64,000 nucleotides of DNA from Narthecium ossifragum (GCA_963920575.1 OY986974.1:20812248-20876247), one strand, 5' to 3'; shown: positions 22,396 to 35,047, counted from the stretch's first letter. Notes: a model not told the origin generated them from the letters alone. Numbers and translations: made by a program.

Positions 22396-22622
22396 TTGAG
22401 CAGTGATTGGTGCACACGTCAACTGGCATTATCGATTCTGAATACATGCATATCAATAGTGGTCTACCGATAGACATGTACAACCTATCGGTATCCCACT
22501 ACCGATAGGTTCGTTGTTGATTCATATACACGCTTATCGGTAGTGGGATACCGATAGGCATGTACAACCTATCGGTAGTGTACATGTCTATCGGTATTCT
22601 ACTACCAATACACATTTCTGCT
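22396..22622. mobile_element. third copy of the palindromic MITE-like element
   Basis: Starts GAGCAGTGATTGGTGCACAC as at 21313 and follows the same order of TCGATTCTGAATACATGCAT, ACCGATAG and CTATCGGT blocks. The other end is diverged near TATTCTACTACCAATACACA. Confidence 0.6.
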
Positions 22623-23089
22623 TGTGATATGCTTTGAAAGTCACATGTATTTAGTAAAACGGATGTTTCTAACAAAACCAATGGTATATATATAATGACC
22701 CGAAGATTTTAGATCCAAGGGATCGGAAGTGCCAACCCTGTTGAGCTGCTCGAGTGATGGGCCTAGGCGTGAGCCCATTGAAGCAGGTTTAGTGTGATCA
22801 TTAGCAGTAAATGTTCTCCAGGCCCATTAACAAATGTGATTAATGGAAGTGGGCCTGGGTGTGCGTCCTCAGCCCTGCCTTATAATTCTGGAGTTGGGCT
22901 GCAGATGAACCTCGTGTGTTCAGGACATATCAGGAATCACCGGTGTACCAGGAGACTCAATTATTATAGGGGGAGATTGATAAGAGGCACGACGAAGCTC
23001 TCCAAATCCTGAAAGAAGCGTTGGATGACTCTAGTACGAGTACACCCGTATTCTACCCCTCCCTCCCGTTTGGAGTTAATTAAGATGAG

Positions 23090-23452
23090 CAGGAGGAGGG
23101 AGGCCCGCCGGGTTTCTCTAACTTGGGAGGTGAAGACGATGACGATGGTTGCCCTCCTTTTGTCATTGAGCACTCTGAGGACTTTCAATCCGCCCTGCTA
23201 GCGTAGGTTAACCCCATAGTGAGCCCATGATGCTGCTGCTATCTTGGAATTGCTGGGGAATTGGTGTGCGGAAACTTTCGTCCATTGTTTCTCGCAGGCA
23301 GATTGCCAGGCATAACCCGGATATCCTGCTTCTTCAAGAAGTTGGGATATCTGAGAATGATATTGATACTATTAGTACTAGACTGGGAGTGCAGTTGCGG
23401 TTTTTTCTTGTGCCTGCTTCGGGCGTATTGGAGGAATTTTAGTGGTCTGGCG
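23090..23452 (+). pseudogene. LINE B ORF1 end and endonuclease N-terminus
   Basis: 23090-23204 reads EDDDDGCPPFVIEHSEDFQS and stops, a possible ORF1 C-terminus. From 23227 the frame reads LLLSWNCWGIGVRKLSSIV, then HNPDILLLQEVG: the first two motifs of the apurinic-type endonuclease (SWNCRG and QE). It is cut at VVWR by the Copia 1 insertion. Confidence 0.65.
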
Positions 23453-23455
23453 TAT

Positions 23456-24290
23456 TGCGCCAGAAGGCACACCTAATGTGAAATCCATCAACAATCGAGA
23501 AAAAAAACAACTATACCAACAAACCTAAACGGTAATCAAAGAATTGGGGAATAGAAAATAGGGGTATTAGGCCATAACCCCAAATCTAGTCCTCTCGTTG
23601 TCCACAACCCCATGCATCTTGTTAAATAATAAGCCAGCTAATACATTGTAGTGGGGTTTTCACTTTAAAAATATGGTTGATGGGGTTTTTAGCAATAAGA
23701 GGGACTAAATTGGTGTTATCATCAATTAACTATAGAAAGTAGTTATTTGGTTCGGCAATAACAAACTAAAGAACAAGATGATTTATTTGGTTCGGCAATA
23801 ACCTACATCCACAGGCAACACGATCAATCCACTATCAAGATGAAGAAGGATTATAAATACAAAGCTTCTCTCTCACATCCCTAATCTCTCATATCCAAAA
23901 GATTAGGGTTACAAAACCTCCTCTCTCAAAGAGTTCCAAAGGAAGAAGAAGAAGACCTAAAAAAGATCTCCAAAACCCCTATTTATAGGCCCCAACTTAT
24001 TTAGTATCTGAATTAATCCAAATCTTCCAATTTTCCCGTCTACAGTGTTTCAGATCAATCCATAGTAGGGTTGGATCGATCCACTATCTAAAATGGAAAA
24101 CAAGCCTCTGGAAACAAGGTTGCGATCGATCCAAAGTAGGGTTGGATCGATCTACTGTCCAAAGCTGCAAACACATCTCTAGAAAGGACTTTCAGATTGA
24201 TCCAAACTTGTCTGGATCGATCCAGCTTCATTTTGGATAGAAACAAATCTTGGATAGATCCAGACTGGAAAAGGAGTCAATAATCAACAA
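23456..24290 (-). repeat. Copia 1 3' LTR (element sense)
   Basis: Minus strand begins TGTTGATTATTG. It pairs with 35621-36225 over its whole length apart from a MITE-like insertion at 23571-23722 and a short duplication of TTATTTGGTTCGGCAATAAC flanking it. TATAAATAG lies at 23979-23987. GGATCGATCC occurs at 24073 and 24214. Confidence 0.85.
23571..23722. mobile_element. MITE-like insertion in the Copia 1 LTR
   Basis: Absent from the partner LTR. Its ends are inverted: ATAACCCCAAATCTAGTCC at 23575 faces GGGACTAAATTGGTGTTAT at 23701, and CCACAACCCCA faces TGGGGTTTTTAG-like sequence inside. About 150 bp with no coding capacity. Confidence 0.6.
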
Positions 24291-24341
24291 ATCTTCACAT
24301 TAGCGAGATTTCCTAGCATCAAACAAATAGCCTCTTCATCT

Positions 24342-24890
24342 TCAAGCTTCAGAGTAGATAGGTGCCAGCCGCCTACAAAGTGCGTCCGAAGACACCACGC
24401 CCGAAGGTAATAAAACATGCATAATTTTGGCCAATTCCAAACAATGTTGGAACTTGACTCCAGTAACCACTTTGGTTAACATATATGCAGGATTATTTGC
24501 AATTCCAATCTTTTGAAGAAAAATGTCTCCTTCATCCAAAATCTCACGAACAAAATGAAATCGGGCGTCGATGTGCTTCGTTCTTGAATGATGAACTTGG
24601 TTCTTTGCTAAATGTATATCACTTTGACTGTCATAGTTGACAACAACATGTTGGTGAGAAATTTTCAAGTCATAAATCAATCCATGTAACCAAATAGCCT
24701 CTTTAATTGCTTCTGTCACTGCCATGTACTCTGCCTCCGTAGTAGGCAAAGAAACTGTAGACTGCAATGTCGACCTCCAGCTCACTGGCCCTCTAGCAAG
24801 AGTAAAAATATACCCTGTAGTTGATCTTAGATATACCGTAAGATCAATTTCACAGCCTGCTAATGCTTTTTCCATGAATCATGCATGTAC
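24342..24890 (-). pseudogene. Copia 1 RNase H
   Basis: Reads STVSLPTTEAEYMAVTEAIK, AIWLHGLIYDL, and HHSRTKHIDARFHFVREIL, the C-terminal RNase H motifs of Copia pol. The C-terminal extension reads LAKIMHVLLPSGV. A stop at about 24891 separates it from RT. Confidence 0.8.
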
Positions 24891-26085
24891 CTACTCACCA
24901 TACTAACTGTCTATGAAATATCTGGCCTTGTGTACACCATAGTGTACATTAAGCTTCCAAGAAGATTAGCATACGGAACTCGAGCCATATACTCATGTGC
25001 CTCATCTGTTTGTGGAGATAACAAAGCTCTAAGTTTGAAGTGAGGGGCCAAAGGAGTACTCACAGGTTTAACATTTTCATTAATACCGAAGCACTACAAA
25101 ATTTTCTTTAAATATTACTTCTGTGACAAACAAACCGTGCCCTTCACTCTATCTCGCTCGATCTCCATGCCCAAAATTTTCTTGGCTTCTCCAAGATCCT
25201 TCATTTCGAATTCATTCTTCAACTGAGCTTTTAGCTTCTCAATCTCCACCTTGCTTTTAGATGTAATGAGCATGTCATCAACATATAAGAGCAAATATAT
25301 GAAGGATCCATCTCGTAACACTCTAAAATAGACAAGTGATCAAAATTGCTTCTTGTGTACTTGAGCCCTTTTATGAATTGATCAAATCTTTTATTCCACT
25401 GCCTTTGAGACTGTTTCAAGCCATACAGAGACTTCTTTAATTTACAAACCCAATTCTCTTTTCTAGCAATTTTGAGCTCATCTGGTTGAGACATATACAT
25501 ATCCTCCTCCAAATCTCCATGCAAGAAAGCAGTTTTGACATCAAGTTGTAATAATTCAAGATCAAATGGAGCAACCAAATCTAACAAAATATGAATAGAA
25601 GAATGCTTGACAACTGGAGAAAATACCTCATTGTAGTCTATTCCTTCCTTCTGAGTGTAGCCTTTAGCTACAAGCCTAGCCTTGTATCTCGGATTGTCTT
25701 TTGCCATGTGATCCTCCTTCTTAGTGTAAACCCACTTGCAACCAATGACTTTCTTTCCCAAAGGAAGTTGTATCAACTCCCATGTCGAACTCTTAAAGAG
25801 AGATTGCATCTCTTCATCCATAGCCCTCTTCCATTCTACTTTCTCAGAACTCTTCATTGCTTCTCTGTAAGTAGATGAAATATCATCTTCAATAACTGGA
25901 AGTGCATATGCTACCAAGTCAGAATACCTCGCTGGCTTTCGAAACTCTCTTCTTGGTCTATTGATTGCAATTGAGTCTTGTTGTTGTGAAACCTTCTGAG
26001 CCTCCTCCTCATCTGAACTTGATTCCTCATTCAGAACATGTCTACTATTATTCTTCATTGGAACAACTGGAGGCTCAAACTTCAC
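24891..26085 (-). pseudogene. Copia 1 reverse transcriptase
   Basis: Frames 26085-25231 and 25321-25115 overlap with a shift. Motifs: WKRAMDEEMQSLFKSSTWEL, GCKWVYTKK, RYKARLVAKGYTQKEGIDY, QLDVKTAFLHGDL, LKKSLYGLKQSQRQWNKRFD, then catalytic LLLYVDDMLITSK. The sequence across 24891-25115 is broken. This is the best-kept domain of the element. Confidence 0.85.
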
Positions 26086-26990
26086 CTATTGGGAAACACT
26101 CCTACTAGTACTCTCCTCCTGAGAACTCTGTAGATTCTCCTTCAAGATTGAGAACTCATCAAATTTAACATCCCTGCTAACAATAACCTTTTTTGACTGA
26201 AGGCGCCAAAGTCTATATCCTTTCACACCAGTCTTAAAGCCCAAAAATATTGCTTTCTTGGCTTTATAATCTAACTTACTTTCCCTGACATGATAATATG
26301 CAGAACAACCAAATATATGCAAAGAATCATAATCTGTAATAGGATGTCCAGACCATACCTCAAGTGGAGTTTTTCCCTCATTTGGAGATGCAGATAATTT
26401 GTTGATTTGATGGCATGCATATGACAATGCCTAAGCCCAAAATTCTTTGCCCAAACCAGCATTAGACAACATACACCGTACTTTCTCCAGTAAAGTACGG
26501 TTCATACGTTCTGCTATCCCATTCTGTTGTGGTGTCTCCCTAACAGTGAAGTGTCTAACTATGCCTTCATCCTCACATAGCTTCAAGAAAGGATCTGATT
26601 TGAACTCACCACCATTATCTGATCGAAGACATTTAATTTTTCTAATAGTTTGAGTTTTTATCATTGTCTTCCACTTCAAAAAATATCTAACACTTCACCC
26701 TTATGCTTCATACGATAGACCCAAACTCTTCTAGAATAATCATCAATAAAAGAAACAAACCAATGCATACCTCCCAAAGATCTTGTTTTGGTAGGACCCC
26801 AAACATATGTGTGTATGTAATCCAAAATACCTTGAATTTTATGAATTGCAGCGCCAAACTTTACTCTAGTTTGCTTGCCCAAAACACAGTGCTCACAGAA
26901 ACTAAGCTTGAATGTCTTTGCTCCGTTTAAGAGACCTTGTTTCATCAATCCATTCAAGGCTTTTTCTCCTACAAGTACCCAAACACATAT
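26086..26990 (-). pseudogene. Copia 1 integrase
   Basis: Reads FCEHCVLGKQTRVKF (zinc-binding end), HTYVWGPTKTRSLGGMHWFV with the first catalytic Asp region altered (YVWGP where families have DVWGP), LRSDNGGEFKSDPF (second Asp), and TPQQNGIAERMNRTLLE (Glu). Frames change at about 26676 and 26430, with a stop at 26086. Confidence 0.8.
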
Positions 26991-27189
26991 GCCATAGTTT
27001 GATGGTGTCTTCTATCTTAGAATTTTATGAAACAACTGCTGCTCCACCTACTATAGTGCTTCCCAGTAGGAAATACAATTTTTCTTTCTAATTCCCTTCA
27101 TCACAACAAGAGCACCCAAAACAATCTTAAGAGCTCCACCTTTCACTGTAACTGTGAAGCCTTTAGATTCCAAAACACCCATGAGATGA

Positions 27190-27400
27190 GATTCTATTTC
27201 AAATCTGGAAGGTACCGTACTTCTGTTAACTCTTTGACTGTTCCATCATGTATCTCCAGTCGGATTTTACCTATCCCTTTCATCATGCAGGCGTTATCAT
27301 TGCCAATATAGACTATTACACCATCCAACTCCTCAAATATGGAGAACCAAATCCTATTCGGACAAATATGATAGGTGCAACCCGAATCCAGATTCACTCG
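27190..27400 (-). pseudogene. Copia 1 protease
   Basis: Reads NLDSGCTYHICPNRIWF, with the DSG active-site triad of retroviral-type aspartic proteases (families have DSGAS/CT), then GIGKIRLEIHDGTVKELTEV. The link to integrase is disrupted. Confidence 0.75.
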
Positions 27401-27770
27401 TCAATGTCACAAATCAATGCTGAACCAGTCAAAGCTATATTTAAATCTTCATCATCTGAGTGCGCTACATTTTGTTTCGAATTTTTCTTGTCCTTGTTCT
27501 TCATCAAAACTAGATAATCTTTCTTCGAATGCCCTTTATTATGATAATAGGAACACTCATCCTTTGCAGGAATTTCTCTTTCAGCCGATGCACCTCTTGA
27601 CTTCGATCAGGACTTGCCATGCTAACCAAATTTCTTCTTCTCTAATCTATCTCTCACTATCAAAGCTTTTGATGCTGAATCTTGATGAACCTGCTTATCC
27701 AACCTTCGATACTCATTGTTTATTAATGCATTAGCAATATCTTCATACTTGATCTCACTTTTCCCATGCA
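27401..27770 (-). pseudogene. Copia 1 gag C-terminus with degenerate zinc knuckle
   Basis: Reads LLHGKSEIKYEDIANALINN, then a knuckle CSYYHNKGHSKKDY in which the second and last cysteines of the CCHC pattern are Tyr. Two stops precede it. The reading joins directly to 35048 across the solo LTR once the ACAAA duplication is discounted. Confidence 0.65.
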
Positions 27771-28739
27771 ACAAATGTGAGGACCCGCTCCTCTAATCAG
27801 GCTCGACCACGTAGGTTGGGGGTCGTGCCCTGTTGGCCTGTTTTCGCATCGAGCGCGATCTGTTTGATCGCATTGTTGATTTTGGACCCCAAGGGCAATT
27901 TCGAAAATTGCACCTTAGCGGCCGGTTACACACCTGCGTAGTGTACACATAGCCCTATGAATGTTATATGTGCTTGTTAGAAACTTAGGTGAGCTTGGGA
28001 TCGAAAGATCCGAGCTCTGGCGCGAAATCATGGGTTTTGAACTGTTCATCGATCGACAGATCGATCAATCAGCACTGTTGACCGATCGATCGGTCTGTGG
28101 GAAGATCGATCAGCCATGTTGTCGGCACCACCACTGATGTGTCGGATAAGGACTCGAGCCGACATATTGATGATCGATCGGTCCGTGGGACAATCGATCG
28201 ACACTGTGGACCGATAGATGGACGATCGATCAGCCTCTGGCTTTTTAAGAGTCCACGAGGGCTCTGTTTTTCCGTTTCTTCTTCTTTCTTCACCACTCCT
28301 TTGATCCACCGGGAGAGTTCGATCCACAGGCTTGGGAAGGTTGACAGCAAGGGGAGGAGCAGATCCATACCTCCCTTGTGCGGTTTAATTGAGGATTAAA
28401 CATGGATTAGCTTAGAAAGATAGGATTCTATGTTTTAGGCTTGATTAGGTGTTCTTGGCTAATTGTATGCTTAATTTCTTGATTAAACTATGCTAGATGG
28501 TGTTCCTGGGTATGTTTAATATCTGATTGAAGCTTGGTTGGATTTTGGTTTGATTTAAATCGAATTTAAACATCATTTCATTGAATCATTTTCGGACTTT
28601 CTGGTTTAATTAGTACAGCTATGTTTAAGCTTGATTACAGAGCTTTACTGTTCGTGGATAAAACGTCGATCTCGCGGGGACGAGACCTCTATTTTATTTC
28701 CGAGCAAATCAATTTTTAATTTCATATCAGGAAATTGTA

Positions 28740-30700
28740 GGCACCACACCCCTGGATCTGCCGATCGCCAAGTCGATAGATCCATCATTTACATCCCCGT
28801 AGGGAACACCTCCGATTCTAGATCCAATAAAATAAACATTTCTTATAATAAAAGAAAAAGATAAAAGGAAAGCATCACATGAGGCCTTAGACCACCTTCA
28901 TCGCCATACACGCTGGTCTTGCCGCAGGGGGAGCTTCAAATCCGGTGGTCTTGAGAGCTTTGTTGTGCAAATATTTGAGAACACCGTCCAGCAAGATCCG
29001 ACTCCTATTGTTGTGGGAGCAGCTGCTATGTTTGATGAAACCGGCTTGGAGAAAGGAAGCCTAGATCCGGCTGGAACAGGGGAGCACTGGTTGGAACCAA
29101 GGAGGTGCGGCGAGCGACTGGAACCTCTATCGCCGGAACGATGATGGGGGCTGCCCCTCTGCAGAATAGGTTGACGTTCTTGCGCCGCGAGATCACCAGG
29201 GAGCTGGAGAAACACCGTCTGGAACAGAGCACAAAAAAAACAGGGGAGTGGAGCTCGTCTTCAAAGCCACCGGGAGAGAAAGAGAGCCTTCTCCGTCGCT
29301 GGCGAGGAACTAAGCTAGAGCAACCTGGCTGGAGGTCCAAGCCGCAGGTGATGAGCAAGAGAGCGAAGGTTGAGCTGTAGGATCGACGAGCCTTCTACAG
29401 CGTCTACCCAGAGACGCGAGCGTCTCAATGGGTTCCGGCTGTGTTGGCTGGATGTACGTCGTCCGGTGGTGCGCAACCTTGGAACCTCACCAGGATCTCT
29501 TCGTCTTCAACCATCTTCCTCAGTTTCTTCTTTCACTTCTTCTTCGATTTCTTCAACCAGTTTCTTCTTCAGCCTCTTTTACTAACCTACAGCCCGTTCT
29601 TCAACCCAGCTTAGATCAACCTCAGACCATTCCGAACCCAGCTTCGATCCGGCTCAGACCAGCCGTCCAGCGTTCTTCCACCCAGCTTAGATCAAGCTTC
29701 AACGCCTTCAGACCGTTCAGAACCTCTTCAGCCTCTTTAACAGCTTTGAGCCAAGCTTCGACGCCTTTAGCCAAGACCAGCCTTCAGCTTTCTTCAACCC
29801 AGCTCCGACCAGCCCTGACTTCAACCCATGCTTCCTCTATTTATAGGCACGAGAGGCGTACGTCCTCACATGGAATGAGATCATGGATCCCTTAATCAGG
29901 GGTGTTAATCACGTTAAGATGCTGATCAGGGTCCCTAATCAAAGGGATGATGATTGCCTTGATGCTGATCCTTTTTATATAAGGATAGCTAACGTGCATA
30001 CCAGCTGTGCTTTGCTATTGATTTTATTATTTATTTATTTATTTATTTATTTTTTATATGGTATGGGATGAGTGAGGCTGGTTTATATATAATTTTTCGT
30101 GTATATATGGTATGGACGTGTATAAGGACGACCAAACATGCAGCCCATGGAGCTTTGCTGATTTTTTGTCTTGGCGGATTTTTCTTTTGAAGTTCGAAAA
30201 TGATGTTCGAATTTCAAATTTATCATGATTTGAATATTTTTCTCATGTCCATTACTGTTTGAATATTTGTCCAAATTTAATAAACCATCTGTGAATATTT
30301 ATTCCCGTACATAATATTTATCTGAATTCGGAATATTTACCGGGATTTTACCAAAACATCCTCAGTGGTCGTATATGTCAGACCAAAATATTTTGAGGGT
30401 GGAATGGTTAATTTTCAGACAATTATACCCTGAGGGTGTGAATTGCCCAAAATACCCCCTGGGGGCTAGCTGTTATAGTAAAATTACCAGAAAACCCCTG
30501 CGTTCATATGGCTTATTTAGGGTGCCGTCAAAGCCAGGCAGGGTTGTTGTAAAATGTAATGGGAAGTCCAGGCCTGTATTTTGGCCCAAATTCCCAATAC
30601 AGCCTTGGGTGGGTGAAATTACCCAAACGTCCCTGGATGCCCTCGAAGTCAGGACAAGGATTTATCGGACATTTGAAATATGTTTTAAGCTTGCTTGAAT
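28740..30700. other. unresolved insert(s) in solo LTR 1
   Basis: The order of LTR-homologous pieces on either side is disturbed relative to the intact solo LTR at 38533, so at least one insertion or rearrangement is present. 29590-29830 has degenerate repeats of TTCAACCCAGCTTAGATCA. A minus-strand TATAAATAG is at 29837-29845, with composition like another LTR. I could not place its termini. Confidence 0.35.
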
Positions 30701-31299
30701 CTATATGATGTTATTTTGACTCAAACAAACAGTGGTTACTGCGACCTTTTGGCCTAGCCAAAATTGATGTCAACATTTACGTGCATGATATCAGTTAATC
30801 TTCAACATAAAAGATGTAGATCCCTGAGGTATCTTTCAATTCCAAGTTTTTTTTCATATTTTTTCGGAGTTAGAAACAATTTTTAGTGAATTAGTTGGAA
30901 AGGCTGTGCAGAACAGAGCAGTCAGATTAATTAGTGACATTAAGTGGGATTTCATTATGTACATGATCTGATTTTTGGATACAATGATCTCAGTGATCTT
31001 TGGGGTTGATCTGCAAATTTTGGTTTTAATCCAAGTTATTTTCAAAGGGATTTTGAGTTGTTTATCAAATCTGAGATTTAACCAAAATTATCGGTTTTTA
31101 TCAATTTCTCGTTACCCGTTGATCCGATCTTTGGATATGTAATTCGGGGTATGTCACTGAGCAGGCATATCAAGTTTCATCTCAATCAGACGTTAGATTT
31201 AATGTTATGATTTTTCCAAAGTTAGTAGTTCGTTTGCTTTAATCTGATAAATCGAGCTTTTCATTATCACATTATATAAATGTTATTATATATGCGTAG

Positions 31300-34092
31300 T
31301 GTGAGGACCCGATCCTCCGACCCGGCCCGACCACGTCGGTCGAGGGTCGATCCCTTCTTGGCTTGTTTCCGCGTCGAGCACGATCGGCTGATCGCATTGC
31401 CTATTTACGACCCCAAGGGCAATTTGGATAAATTGCACCATGTGGATTGGTTTCACACACACATAGTGCACACACATCCTTATAATGATGTATGTGCTTG
31501 AGTAGACCCATAGGAGTGCTCTGGATCTGAAGATTAGAGTTTGATCAAGTAGATCTAGATCTGAACGGCCGTGATTAACTTGATGATGATCGAATAGCCA
31601 TGGACGTAAGTAACCCGAGTACTTAAGACCCAGCCCTACTGCTCACCCCTTCCGCGAGAGCTTGCTTGGGTCACGACGCGATGGCTGAGGAGAGGAAGAG
31701 ATCACGACCGGAGGCAAGAGACGCGGCTGCCGGGCCCTTCTCTCTGACGACGGGGAACTTGGCTACGTTGGCAGCGACGACGGAGACGTTGGCGGCGACG
31801 ACGGAGACCTTGGTGGTAACGACTACCGTGACCGGAGAAGAAGAGGAACGACTCGACCTCGACGCCCAGAGGTAGGGATTCCTACCCTAACCCTTGGTTA
31901 GGCATCTAGGGCTTAGATTGATACATGCTTGCTTTGGATTTTGTTGCTCTGCTATGATTTTCGTGGCATGCTTGCTTTGGGTTTCCGACTTGTGCTCTGT
32001 TTTCTTTGGTTTCGCTGAGTGTTTGTGGGTTCCTCGTGGTTATGATGGTCGATGAAGGTTGATGTTCTTCCTCTGTTCCTGCCCTGTTTTCCTTCTCCTT
32101 CCTCTTGCTAGGTTTTGCGATTGTGGTTTGTAGCTGGTGGTCTTTTCTTCTCTGTTACTGCAGTGGTCTCCCTCTCTCCCCGTGCTCAATTCCTCTATTT
32201 CTACTCAGTTTTTCCGTCCCCTGTTTCCTTCCCATGCCTCCTCTTGCTGCCATGGATTTACTCGAGGTGTGTGATGAATTAGATTACTAGAGGTGTTTGG
32301 GTTTCCCTTATTTCGGATTGGGTTCTCTGTTCTCTTCTCCATTCTCTTGGTTGTCTTGTGATCGTGACTGGTGTCTGGTGCTCTCTTCTTCTCTTCCGTG
32401 CCATAGTGTACCGGGATGCATAGTTCATTTATTGGTTGGGAGGTATCCATGCCAAGCCAGTGATCATTGCCGGATTCTGTGCACTAGTCCCTGCGGCCAT
32501 GGGTTGTTCGAGAAGTATGAGTCTGCTAGGATTCTTTGGGATTGTTGGTTACTGTTTGGATTTCTTTTGGATTACTATACCTGTTGGATTTCTCGGTTTT
32601 GGTTTGGATGATCGTAGGACAGTTGACCCTTGTTGGCACTTGTCTTTCATGCACTTCAGTTTTAATACAAATCAGATGAAAACTCTCAAATTAGTTTTAT
32701 GTCAAATTTCGCTATTGTCCTTGAATTGAATACCGTTGCCACTCTTCATAATCATCTGTTCATCCTCTATTCAGTTCTTATAATTTCTAGCGATGTTATT
32801 TAATTATGTATCGTATATCATGTTTATGCCTAGGGCCGGCGGTGTGCCCGTTCCTATTTATTTGTGGGTTAACCAAGGGAGTGATGCTCTTGGGAATGTG
32901 TAGATTTAATTGGGCCGAAGGTGTGCCCTTTGTATGTATTGAATGATTATGCATGATTGGGATATATGAATGTTGTGCTTGGATTTTTGTTAAGTCTTGG
33001 ATGCTAAACCTACCCTATGGCTATGTTGTACCTTATTGGACATGTGATTGATGAATCGACATGTAGAGACACCTAGGCCTAGTTGTTTGATTAGGCTCAT
33101 GTATGTTGTATGCATTAGAAGCATTAAGGCTAGGTGCGGGCGATGGGGCACGATCGCCGATACGAGGGCTCGGGTAGCTCGGATCTAGCTCTAGGACCGA
33201 GGTATGGGTAGGAGGACTAGGGCGAGATTGTGTGGTTATGATCTTGTGTTGGTTGAGGTTACAACCTAGATATACTCATTTGAATTATGATGTTGAGGAA
33301 TAGAGGTCGTATTGTCTCTTTGTCCTAAGGGCCGAAATGTGGATGTCGATGTCCATGATGTATGTCCCTGTACAAGGGGTGGTATACGGCGAGAGCTCCG
33401 ACGGTGAGTGCAGCGGCGATGCACCGACCTTGGGTCCAGGCTCGTGTTGGCCGTCCTCCTTGTTTCGCCGCTTGGGTGAGGGTGACTCTATGTAGGGGCC
33501 CATTCTGGATCGACAAGGTGTAATGCCTCCAGTGGCACCTTAGACTTGGGATGAAAGATAATACAGTTGCAGTCTACCCTTTCCTTGAGAGTGTCGTAGA
33601 GTAGAACCCTACTGGGCTTTATGCTCACCCTTTCCGGGTTGTGTTTTGCAGGTGCAGGTGCCGTTCCTTCCACTTCAGTAGCCACAGGCGGATCGGCTCT
33701 TGGAGGCGCTTCTACTTCGGGTGGACTTTGAGGTTGTTGGCAGATTAGAGGGCTCAATTCAGTATTTTATATTTATTTGATGTAGTTAAATCTTGGGGAC
33801 TTAAGCTTTTTATTTGAGGACAGATTGTATAACTTTAATTTTGATATTAATGACAATGATGGTTATCTAAAATTTCAAATTGGGTTTGTAATAGCTATAG
33901 TAGTTGCAAATCTTTATTTATGCTCTCATGATCAAGTATTTAAATTTATCATGTAATATAGAAGTTGTGCAGGTTCCTTGTGTATGAATTATAGAGGAGA
34001 CTCTGTCAAAATGTTTGTGCCAATTGATGATTTATCAGGTTTAGGTTGCTCACTCCCCGATCTGGATGGGTTTTCTGGGTCGGTGCGTGACA
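31300..34092 (+). mobile_element. solo LTR 2 (TGTGAGG family) nested in solo LTR 1
   Basis: 2793 bp, starts TGTGAGGACCCGATCC, ends GGGTCGGTGCGTGACA, flanked by a perfect CGTAG duplication (31295-31299 and 34093-34097). It contains both conserved LTR blocks (33131-33211 and 33591-33663). Open frames inside it are composition artefacts. Confidence 0.85.
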
Positions 34093-35047
34093 CGTAGGCC
34101 CTGTGTTTGGCTTGTGCTTGAACCAAGGGGGTCGTACCCCTCAGGATGTGTAGAATAAAATATCCAACTAGTAGATTGCTTGTTAGCTGGGGTTGTATCC
34201 CCTCTGTAGAGCTTCGGTTGACGGCCCGTTTTGCCGTCGTAATGCTGAAATCTGCTTGATTGATAATCTAGTCTGTTTGCTTAGTCTCGTAGAGACTTGT
34301 AGGCCTATGTGCCTATTTATCCGCTTTATGTAGACCTTTGCTATGTTCACCTCTTAGTGAGCTATGTGTTACGCCTAGCCCTGTATATTATTTTAACATA
34401 TTGCTACATTACTGGAATCTTCTTTATGTGCGTGTGAACATGCATGCTTTTGATTGCATTAGACGCATTCTAGACTAGGCATGGGCGATGGGTTGATCGT
34501 CGATTGACTGTTGACAGTGGAGGTCATCATGGTAAGTGCCATGGGGTAGGCGGTGTAAATAACATGTGTTTTCCCCTAAAGATGAGATGAAACCTAGGAC
34601 TTTGTTATTCCCTTCTTTTCTGTGTGACGTAGAATAGAATCATGCTGAGCTTATAGCTCACTCCTACTCGGACTGTGTTTTACAGGTGTAGGCGCCAGCA
34701 CTTCTTCCATAGCACTACATGGATAGGCTCTCGGTGGCGCGTCGACATCTGGTGTCGTATGAGGTTTCTGGGGATTATACTACAATTTTGGCAGCTTTGT
34801 AGATAGACCTCTCTCGAGGATGATATTAAAATGTATAATTTCCCCTTTGAGGATTTTTGATATCTATGTATGAATCAACAGTTTGTGATCCTTATTAAAT
34901 TAGTAGAAATTTAAATCTTGCTTCAGATAAATTGTTAGACTTTAGATATATTATCTTATTGTAAATGCGCCACGGATGGATTAAATAGATTAGGAACCCT
35001 CACGCTTAGGACCGGATGGGTTTTCTGGGTCGGGGTGTGACAACAAA

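Larger units (their letters stand above)
27776..35042 (+). mobile_element. solo LTR 1 (TGTGAGG family), itself interrupted
   Basis: Starts TGTGAGGACCCGCTCC, ends GGGTCGGGGTGTGACA, and is flanked by ACAAA at 27771-27775 and 35043-35047. No internal retrotransposon sequence of its own is present, so unequal recombination between LTRs probably removed it. It holds solo LTR 2 (31300-34092) and further unrelated DNA around 28740-30700. GATCGATC palindromes cluster at 28046-28230. Confidence 0.8.

Noticed and set aside
31666..31875. Small ORF with repeated LAATTET in solo LTR 2
   Set aside because: Short, repeat-driven and located in an LTR; no start context or homology recognised.
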